Assembly (NCBI RefSeq): GCF_902832885.1
Contig: NZ_CADFDK010000021.1
Coordinates: 1-64,000 of the forward strand
Source: Burkholderia seminalis DSM 23518
Lineage (GTDB): Bacteria > Pseudomonadota > Gammaproteobacteria > Burkholderiales > Burkholderiaceae
DNA length: 64,000 bases
Reading direction: 5' to 3'
This document shows, piece by piece, positions 51,304 to 57,453 of this stretch. The notes under the pieces are model-generated. The model worked only from the letters and a program-made list of their open reading frames with translations, ran no database searches and was not told the DNA's origin. The stretch's first letter is position 1, and each line of letters starts with the position of its first letter. A program made the translations under genes and the position numbers.

Positions 51304-51911
51304 GATGCGGGGGTCTCCGTTGTGACCAGCGGCTCGACGCCTTGTTTGCCGCGCGTGGCTTCTCGGATGTCGAGGAGGACCAAGCGGCCGAAGACGGTGA
51401 TTCCGAAATAGACCTCATAGGTCTTTTGTTCCGAGCTCGTGCGTTTGCCGGAGATGTAGGTGGTCAAGGTGCCGGTGACCTTCACGGCCTTGTTGCGGAA
51501 GTCCACCTCACCAACCCCCATCGGCTCGAAGACGTTCGTCACGCCGTCGTGCTTGATCTGCAGCGCGTCGGCCTCCCATTCGGTCTTGAGCGCGGCGCGC
51601 CGATCGTCGTCGACCATGGACAGGAGAATCCGTACGTTGTTGTCGACGGTGGTCGGCGTGACATTTTTGGAAAGAGAAAGCACGTACGCGGCCTGATCGG
51701 CGAGGTACTGGTCGTTCGCGTAGCGGGCCCCGATGACGTAGGTGCCGCGAACGGCTGGCGGCATGATGATGACGCGCTGCGTGACGACCAGCCATGCGCA
51801 GACGAGCGCGATGACTACGCTGGTGGTGCCGTTTCCGAGCAGTACTTTCTTCAGAAAGCGGTTCTCGGCCTGCAGCGCTTCGCGTGATTGGGCGGCTTTA
51901 CCGGGGGTCAT
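51300..51911 (-). CDS. traE: TraE, F-type VirB5/8-like conjugation protein
   Basis: A 203-residue protein with one N-terminal membrane helix (SVVIALVCAWLVVTQ) and a periplasmic domain of TraE type: YLADQAAYVLSLSKNVTP, IKHDGVTNVFEPMGVGEVD, VKVTGTLTTYISGK and YEVYFGITVFGRLVLLDI. F TraE is 188 residues. It is thought to occupy a VirB8-like position at the inner membrane. Confidence 0.94.
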   Translation of the reverse strand: MTPGKAAQSREALQAENRFLKKVLLGNGTTSVVIALVCAWLVVTQRVIIMPPAVRGTYVIGARYANDQYLADQAAYVLSLSKNVTPTTVDNNVRILLSMVDDDRRAALKTEWEADALQIKHDGVTNVFEPMGVGEVDFRNKAVKVTGTLTTYISGKRTSSEQKTYEVYFGITVFGRLVLLDIREATRGKQGVEPLVTTETPAS

Positions 51912-51915
51912 CGCG

Positions 51916-52203
51916 TCACCCGTTCAGTTCGCGAAGATCGGACGGCGGAAACTTCTTCGGCGCCGGCTGACCCAATACCCAGTACATGACGTGAGCCGAC
52001 ATACCGGGATGCTGGCCGGAGCTGAACTTCTGCCAAACCGCCGCGAGCGCAACGCCCACGACAAGGCCAAGCAAGGTGTGGTTGAGCAACACACCGCCGA
52101 TCGTGCCAGTAAGGCCGATCGCTGCTACATCCTTGCGAAAGAACAGAAACTTCTCCGGGTCGTCAAGGCGACTGGGCACGTAGTGACTGAGATCATCCGA
52201 CAT
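51916..52203 (-). CDS. traL: TraL, F-type VirB3-like protein
   Basis: A 95-residue protein with YVPSRLDDPEKFLFFRKD at the N-terminus, then two hydrophobic segments (AIGLTGTIGGVLLNHTLLG and LVVGVALAAVWQKF) and a short C-terminus with YWVLGQPAP. Length and order (after traA, before traE) match F TraL (91 residues). Confidence 0.93.
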   Translation of the reverse strand: MSDDLSHYVPSRLDDPEKFLFFRKDVAAIGLTGTIGGVLLNHTLLGLVVGVALAAVWQKFSSGQHPGMSAHVMYWVLGQPAPKKFPPSDLRELNG

Positions 52204-52215
52204 CGCCGCCCCCGC

Positions 52216-52614
52216 TCAAATCGTCGCGGTGTAGCTTGCGTCGATGATGCCGACGATCACGCCGACCGCGATGCCGATACCGGACGGAATGACAAACGCA
52301 CCGTAGTCCTTCACGAACATCGCTCGAACGCTTCCCCACAACACGCCGGCAAGGGCACATGTCTTACCGGGGTTGCCTTTTGCCCAACCTTCTACAGTTG
52401 TCGACCCTTGCTGGAACTCTGCGCCGTCCGTTCCGAACGCGTAGCGTGCGACCATCATCAGCGTGACGGCGAGCATCACGGCAGCGATGAAGTTCAGCGT
52501 TTCACGCACTTCGGGGTTCTGCAGCAGCGCCTTCACGCGATCCTCGAATGCAACGAGGGCGCTCGCGGCTCGATATTCGAGCATCTCGAGCTGGTTGAAT
52601 TGAGCGGTATTCAT
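52216..52614 (-). CDS. traA: TraA, F-type pilin precursor
   Basis: A 132-residue protein at the traA position just before traL, with GAGG before the ATG. A long leader of about 60 residues includes the hydrophobic segment TLNFIAAVMLAVTLMMVARY. A mature-pilin-like part follows with QQGSTTVEGWAKGNPGKTC and two hydrophobic segments (ALAGVLWGSVRAMF; FVIPSGIGIAVGVIVGIIDA), the TraA layout. Cleavage is likely near the end of the first hydrophobic segment. Its role is to polymerise into the conjugative pilus. Confidence 0.85.
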   Translation of the reverse strand: MNTAQFNQLEMLEYRAASALVAFEDRVKALLQNPEVRETLNFIAAVMLAVTLMMVARYAFGTDGAEFQQGSTTVEGWAKGNPGKTCALAGVLWGSVRAMFVKDYGAFVIPSGIGIAVGVIVGIIDASYTATI

Positions 52615-52658
52615 CTAGTCCTCATGTGGTGGGTAGCCAGCAGCGCGGGCCGGGTGTA

Positions 52659-52689
52659 GTGCTCGCGCCACTATGGGCAGCGCGAGCAC
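52659..52689 (-). repeat. Perfect 10-bp hairpin upstream of traA
   Basis: GTGCTCGCGC (52659-52668) and GCGCGAGCAC (52680-52689) with an 11-base loop, about 45 bases before the pilin gene. No T-run follows on either strand, so it could stabilise the 5' end of pilin mRNA or weaken readthrough from the upstream genes rather than terminate fully. Confidence 0.55.
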
Positions 52690-52793
52690 GATTCAGGGAG
52701 AGAGTAGTTAAACGGACAATCAATCATTTATTACGGACTACGTACTACCTAACATCCTCCTTGGTCGAGTGGTGAATCGGTCAGCTGCGCGGA

Positions 52794-53183
52794 CTAACGG
52801 TCCGCTAAATTCTTCGGCACCGCGCCGACGGTGTCGCCAGCCGTGCAAAGCGTCCGATTCGCCACCTTCGCGACTCGGTGGACATGTCGGATTCGCGCGT
52901 GCCGGGATCGGTGGTGGGTGGCGATCGGCGTGGGAAGCGCTCGAATGGGTTGGTTTTCCGCCGCCGATGAAGGGAGCGATAGATTCTCTTGAACGACAGA
53001 CGTCGGCGCCGCGCGGTGCTTGATCGTCGGTTCAGGGCACGTGTCGCCCAAACAGAACACGTAGCGGCCGGAGCCGGGTTCACCGATCTGCGTGACGTCG
53101 TAGTCCGGAAGACGGGAAGACGCAAAGCAGGCCTGCGCAAGCGTCCCGACAATAAGGCCAAGAAGAGGGACAAGGCGCATCAT
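52794..53183 (-). CDS. Hypothetical secreted protein (129 residues)
   Basis: The ATG at 53183 overlaps the stop of the transglycosylase (ATGA). It has a signal peptide (MMRLVPLLGLIVGTLAQACFA) and a short mature domain with GEPGSGRYVFCLGDTC. A polar basic tail rich in Ser, Arg and His follows. F has no such gene, but secreted proteins of this size occur at the head of tra operons. No family recognised. Confidence 0.65.
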   Translation of the reverse strand: MMRLVPLLGLIVGTLAQACFASSRLPDYDVTQIGEPGSGRYVFCLGDTCPEPTIKHRAAPTSVVQENLSLPSSAAENQPIRALPTPIATHHRSRHARIRHVHRVAKVANRTLCTAGDTVGAVPKNLADR

Positions 53184-53677
53184 CGCGTGCCCCCCGCGGA
53201 GACCTTGCCGAGCGTCGACTGGGCGCGGTAGCCGGCATAGGCATGCTGCACCAGCCGGACATAGCGCGCCTGAGCGGCGGTGTTCGTGGAACCTGGCCCG
53301 GTGTTGTAGCAACCGACGGCGGCCCAAGTCGCGCCCTTGGCCTGAATGCAGTTGGCGAGCACCCATGCGCTGAGCTTGAGGTTCACACATGGATTCAGGA
53401 GGTCGCGTTGGGTAACGCCGTAGCTCACGAGCTCGGGAAGATGAACATCGTTGATTTGCGCTGCCCCCCAAGCCCTGTGGCCGTCGGGCAAGCGCGGCCC
53501 AACCGCGCCGGGCATGCCACGAGATTCGACCCAGGTTATCGCCCGCAGGAGATCGGGATCCAGGTGATAGAGGGCTGCGGCCTCATTGAAGATATTGCCC
53601 TTGCAAACGTCGGCGGTCGCCGACGGCGCGGCGAGCAGGGCAATCGCGGCGGCAAGCGCCCCGCAGAAGGTGCGCAT
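53180..53677 (-). CDS. Lytic transglycosylase (VirB1-like)
   Basis: The ATG at 53677 gives a signal peptide (GALAAAIALLAAPSATA) and 165 residues. The SLT fold is clear: IFNEAAALYHLDPDLLRAI, catalytic Glu in WVESRG, RAWGAAQINDVHLPEL and AAVGCYNTGPGSTN. It opens peptidoglycan so the T4SS can assemble. No strong ribosome binding site is visible; upstream in-frame starts would add about 120 unlikely residues. It is the first gene of the operon. Confidence 0.9.
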   Translation of the reverse strand: MRTFCGALAAAIALLAAPSATADVCKGNIFNEAAALYHLDPDLLRAITWVESRGMPGAVGPRLPDGHRAWGAAQINDVHLPELVSYGVTQRDLLNPCVNLKLSAWVLANCIQAKGATWAAVGCYNTGPGSTNTAAQARYVRLVQHAYAGYRAQSTLGKVSAGGTR

Positions 53678-54399
53678 CGCACGCAGTGGGCGGCGACGCA
53701 CGGAATAAAAAACGTAGCGAACCGGGTTGGCCCGAGACGCTACGAGACCGCCTGCAGTCGAGGCACTGAGAGAAGGAAGCGACAGGCGGGATACGAGCCA
53801 AGGCGACTCGTACCGAAAGAGCAACATTGAGCAAAAGGCATGCGCTTCTGAATAGAAGCGTGGCACCGGACCCGCAGGGCGAAATACGTGGCTGCGAATG
53901 AAGTCTGAGCATGCGCAGCGAAGGAAAGCCCTCTTCACCGGTGGCATTCCGGCGAGGGGTAAGAAGCGCATCGTCGTCCCACGAAAAAGGGACGCATCGA
54001 ACGCGTCAAGCCCGAAGGATTGACGTACAATATCTGTAGCCACGAGTGGTCTCTCTCAGCTTTCCCAGCTATTTGCTTGTGGTCAGGGCATATAGGGTGT
54101 TGGCGCACCCTGTATGTCCGTCTTAATTAACTACAACTGCACGACAGAGACATGAATGTTCGGATCATTTCCGAATTTGCGACGTAAGGAGATCCGCAAC
54201 GCCGCACATCCTTTGTTGTCTACATCAAAACCCACGGCGGTCAATGACCAAGATCGCGTACTACAAAACGGCTAGTCATACGCGGGCAGCGCTAAGAACT
54301 CACTACGCTTCCGAACGAGTGACCCAGTGGCCGTGTCTGGCTCGTGTTGGTAAGACCGACGCCGAATACCCTTATCCCGATCCGTCTCGTTCGTACCGC
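53678..54399. other. Gene-poor stretch upstream of the tra operon
   Basis: No convincing gene lies here. It should contain the promoter for the transglycosylase-tra operon. An imperfect inverted repeat, CATATAGGGTG (54089-54099) and CACCCTGTATG (54106-54116), is a possible operator. GC content falls towards the right end. Confidence 0.45.
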
Positions 54400-54720
54400 T
54401 CACCCCTTCGGATTCCACTGCAGGGTGATCACATTTACGTTCAGCTCGTGCTTCTCAAAGTACTTCATCATGCTATCCAGGCTTGCCCACGTCCTCGGTT
54501 CATTGCGGAACGTGTACAACGTGTGCAGCCCCTCCTTCCACGACAGTTCGACGACGAAGAGATAGCCTTTATCCGTGCGCAACACCGACGCGTGCTTGAT
54601 AGCGTTGTTCTTCGCCGCATCCCGAAATTCGGCCTCAGTAATCTTGCTCAACCCACCCTCCAATGTGCTCAACTGGAGGATAGTAAAGCGATAGCTACCG
54701 ATTCGGATGGTTCGGGTCAA
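54400..54720 (-). CDS. Small protein, possibly ParC-like partition-associated
   Basis: A 106-residue soluble protein with a mixed alpha/beta pattern: IRIGSYRFTILQLSTLEGGL, GYLFVVELSWKEGLHTLYT and RTWASLDSMMKYF. The VELSW and WASLD segments recall small ParC-family partition-associated proteins of environmental plasmids, but the link is tentative and no ParA/ParB is next to it. It is divergent from the S24-type repressor, with a cluster of repeats in the shared gap. Confidence 0.6.
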   Translation of the reverse strand: MTRTIRIGSYRFTILQLSTLEGGLSKITEAEFRDAAKNNAIKHASVLRTDKGYLFVVELSWKEGLHTLYTFRNEPRTWASLDSMMKYFEKHELNVNVITLQWNPKG

Positions 54721-54741
54721 TTTCCACCAACATTCGCTTTA

Positions 54742-54791
54742 TTGCATTGCATTAGAACATGACTTGCATTGCAAAACAACATATTTTGCAA
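54742..54791. promoter_or_regulatory. Operator-like repeat cluster between divergent genes
   Basis: TTGCATTGCA occurs at 54742-54751 and 54764-54773, 22 bases apart (two helical turns). The second copy runs into a perfect inverted repeat, TTGCAAAA (54769-54776) and TTTTGCAA (54784-54791). The cluster lies just upstream of the minus-strand 106-residue gene. Confidence 0.5.
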
Positions 54792-54861
54792 GGCGCATTG
54801 GGAGGCCTTTGATCTTGTCCTCCTACCGAGACCCGCGCCGATCAGTCGACCAGCAAATGAC

Positions 54862-54897
54862 GTTACGAACTGTAACAGGATGTTGAAAATTTTCAAC
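54862..54897. promoter_or_regulatory. Palindromic operator candidates upstream of the repressor gene
   Basis: GTTAC at 54862-54866 pairs with GTAAC at 54872-54876. GTTGAAAATTTTCAAC at 54882-54897 is a perfect 16-bp palindrome. Both lie within 75 bases of the repressor start, a typical place for autoregulation. Confidence 0.55.
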
Positions 54898-54934
54898 TCC
54901 TTCGTTGAACAAAAAATAGGGTCGGGTATAGCGC

Positions 54935-55543
54935 GTGAAGAAAAAAGAAGAACTTACAAGCTTAGCGGCCACTTTTGTGGCAACCGTCAAGCACCTGCAG
55001 CAGGAGGCCGGGGTCAACGACTCGGAACTGTCGCGTGCGATCGAACTTGACCGGGGGACCCTAAGCCGCCTTTTATCTGGTGAAACTATCGATCCGCGAC
55101 TGAGCACGATCTCGGCGATCGCCAGGTTTTTCGCCGTTCCGATGTCGTCCCTCTTCGGCGAGGAGAGCAGGGGGTTCGTGCCCGTCTATGAGCAGCGGAG
55201 TCTACGCGACGCTCGAAAAGCATCCGCAGCTCCCCGCCACGATCAGCTCTGGATCAAGGTATCGAACGCAAATTCGAGCCGGTTTGCGATTGCACTCGCC
55301 CCCAAGAGCCGCACTGAACCGCTGCCGCCCAACGCCACCCTTGTCATAGGAGATTACGCTTCTCTTGATTCCGGCGACTTGGCACTTGTTGAAGTGGATG
55401 AACAAACTTATACCTTCGTCAAATTGACAGATGGCGAAAGGCTCATCGGATACGACATTGAATCGACGTCTAAGCGCCGCCCGATATTGATAAATGAGCA
55501 AGCGATCATCGGAAAGGTTCTGGAGATTATAATGGGCCGCTAG
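54935..55543 (+). CDS. XRE-type repressor with S24-like C-terminal domain
   Basis: A GTG start gives 202 residues. Residues about 15-75 form an XRE helix-turn-helix (DSELSRAIELDRGTLSRLLS). The C-terminal half resembles the S24/LexA-type domain of phage repressors (ALVEVDEQTYTFVKL). I could not assign a clear Ser-Lys pair, so self-cleavage is uncertain. The gene is divergent from the 106-residue gene and has palindromes in its leader. It lies in a lower-GC segment, and its stop overlaps the 3' end of the convergent transporter gene. Confidence 0.85.
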   Translation: MKKKEELTSLAATFVATVKHLQQEAGVNDSELSRAIELDRGTLSRLLSGETIDPRLSTISAIARFFAVPMSSLFGEESRGFVPVYEQRSLRDARKASAAPRHDQLWIKVSNANSSRFAIALAPKSRTEPLPPNATLVIGDYASLDSGDLALVEVDEQTYTFVKLTDGERLIGYDIESTSKRRPILINEQAIIGKVLEIIMGR

Positions 55544-56442
55544 CCGCGAGCGAAATTGATTTTATAGTCATAGTAATCGACACCGTCACGCGACTTTATC
55601 CAGAGCACGATCCTTGAAAACAAGACAGAGAACGCCATTTCGTACAGCATCTTTATCGTAATTTGAGCAAGCACTATCTTGAGTAGCACAATCAACGGCA
55701 CTACACCGTAAAACAAGAGTGCTCCAAACAAAACGCTATCGACAACTGCTCCGACGGCGTTCGCAGCAAGGAACCGAAGGATCAAGGCGCGACCTTTTAG
55801 TGCGATCTTCAACCGAGATACAACCAGGGAATTAGACAATTCGCCCGCGAAGTATCCAACTGCCGACGCGCCAAGCGCTCGCATCATTTGATGGGACACC
55901 CCAAGAACGCTGCCGCCTAGCCATCCGGCCTTCTCAAGCGAGAGAATAATCAAAATGACCGGTATGTTCACTAAAAACGCACCCCAGATCACGTGCCTGC
56001 TTACGACGAAGCCATACGTTTCCGTGATGCAGGCCCCAAAACAATATGTCAACGGAAAAACGACAAGCGCCGTAGGAAAAAGAACGCTGTACCCGTGGAG
56101 GAAAGGTAGGTTGATGGTGGTAATACTATCCCCGATTAAATTGGTGGTGACCAACATGACGCTGAAAAGCGCCGTAAGATAAATAATTCCGTATGGAAAG
56201 TGTGGCACTCGCTCGGTGATGTTCTGGATATTGACATCGCTAGCATTTACGGTAGCGAGCAATGCGACATCATTGGCAGAGAATTTGCCGATCCAGTCTG
56301 CCTCTAGAAGTTTCCCAACGGGGAGTTTCATTGAAATGCCCGTATCATTCACTCGCACTCTTGCGACCGAAAATCGCTTTTCGCCATCCTTCGGGAGAAT
56401 CGCCTCAACTTGGCATCTCGGGATACTATTTGCCATTACCAT
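55540..56442 (-). CDS. VUT-family (queuosine-precursor-type) transporter with extra N-terminal domain
   Basis: The ATG at 56442 follows AAGG by 7 bases. The 300-residue protein has an N-terminal soluble region of about 75 residues (VEAILPKDGEKRFSVARVRV) not usual in YhhQ-like proteins. The VUT membrane domain follows: YLTALFSVMLVTTNLIGDS, VVFPLTYCFGACITETYGF, WGAFLVNIPVILIILSL, FAGELSNSLVVSRLKIAL and LILRFLAANAVGAVVDSVLF. Relatives import queuosine precursors such as preQ0. GC is much lower than in the tra genes, indicating recent acquisition. It forms a pair with the cupin gene upstream. Confidence 0.83.
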   Translation of the reverse strand: MVMANSIPRCQVEAILPKDGEKRFSVARVRVNDTGISMKLPVGKLLEADWIGKFSANDVALLATVNASDVNIQNITERVPHFPYGIIYLTALFSVMLVTTNLIGDSITTINLPFLHGYSVLFPTALVVFPLTYCFGACITETYGFVVSRHVIWGAFLVNIPVILIILSLEKAGWLGGSVLGVSHQMMRALGASAVGYFAGELSNSLVVSRLKIALKGRALILRFLAANAVGAVVDSVLFGALLFYGVVPLIVLLKIVLAQITIKMLYEMAFSVLFSRIVLWIKSRDGVDYYDYKINFARG

Positions 56443-56517
56443 AACTAAGCCTTTCCAAATCGATCCGCCAAACAAACGAAAGAACCGCCGGCCGCGCTCG
56501 AAACACGAACGCTCGCG

Positions 56518-57042
56518 TCACTTTGGGAGGTTCTGGTACGCCATCTTCAAGATAATATCTCGATATTTCGGATATTTTTCCAGCAACTCGGCCTGAGTAA
56601 GAATTCTATAGTCAGCATCATCAAAGCCCGGCACAACAGCGCAACTGACGAGAGTGTAATCACCTGAATCAACCGACGCCCCGAAAATCCATCCTCCATG
56701 CATCACAGTCGAGAGTACCTCGCCATGTTCGACGTTAGGGCCGAGACGAACTGTCCCATATGCACCCTTCTCATCGATGAAGTGCATCGTCAGCGGATCG
56801 CCAGCGTGGTAGTACCAAATTTCATCGGATACCATTTGGTGAAAGTGTGACGGGCTGTCATGCGTCACCATGAAATATATTCCGCTGTAATTTTTCCTCT
56901 CAGTACCACTTGCCGTTTTTCGAAAAATATCCGAGCCAAAAACGTATCGAAAATACCCCCCTTCGGGGTGAGGTTCGAGACCCAGCTTCTCCTTCCAGAA
57001 TTCGCTAGACTGCTGATTGCTGATGCTTTTCGTCTTCGACAT
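56518..57042 (-). CDS. DUF985 cupin-fold protein
   Basis: The ATG at 57042 is preceded by CAGGAAACG. The 174-residue product carries the DUF985 pattern: EPHPEGGYFRYVF, IYFMVTHDSPSHFHQMVSDE, IWYYHAGDPLTMH, STVMHGGWIFGA and YTLVSCAVVPGFDDADY. The fold is a cupin with putative metal-binding histidines; the biochemical role of the family is unsettled. It shares the low GC of the transporter and precedes it by about 75 bases in the same direction. Confidence 0.88.
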   Translation of the reverse strand: MSKTKSISNQQSSEFWKEKLGLEPHPEGGYFRYVFGSDIFRKTASGTERKNYSGIYFMVTHDSPSHFHQMVSDEIWYYHAGDPLTMHFIDEKGAYGTVRLGPNVEHGEVLSTVMHGGWIFGASVDSGDYTLVSCAVVPGFDDADYRILTQAELLEKYPKYRDIILKMAYQNLPK

Positions 57043-57453
57043 TACGTTTCCTGCAGGTATCATGAAGCAATTTACAAAAACCGAAACGACAGTGACTCGT
57101 GCGACCACTGCCACCGACCCTCTACTAATAAATTTATTCTTTTTTGCAAACATACGATGTGGTGTTAGTTGAAATTTATACAACATCGTGAGACCGCGGG
57201 CGCCAGGGCCATAGTACCGCTGCTGATCCTACACGATGATATCGGCCTCGATTTTGGATCCTTTACCGCTTGGTCTTTCGACGATCTCTGCATCGATCAG
57301 CCGTCAGCAGATCGAAAGGGGTATTGGAGACTCCCACTGCGTTCTTTCGATTCGATTTATTGCGGTTTGAGAACTAGCCGGCGACTGATCGGCGTCTCTC
57401 GACCTGGTTCAGCCCAACAAAGTAACCGGGTTCCTGCAGGGCGCGCTGCAACG

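Noticed and set aside
53681-54043. N-terminal extension of the lytic transglycosylase
   Set aside because: The upstream part lacks family similarity and would place the signal peptide in the middle of the protein; the ATG at 53677 gives a normal exported enzyme.
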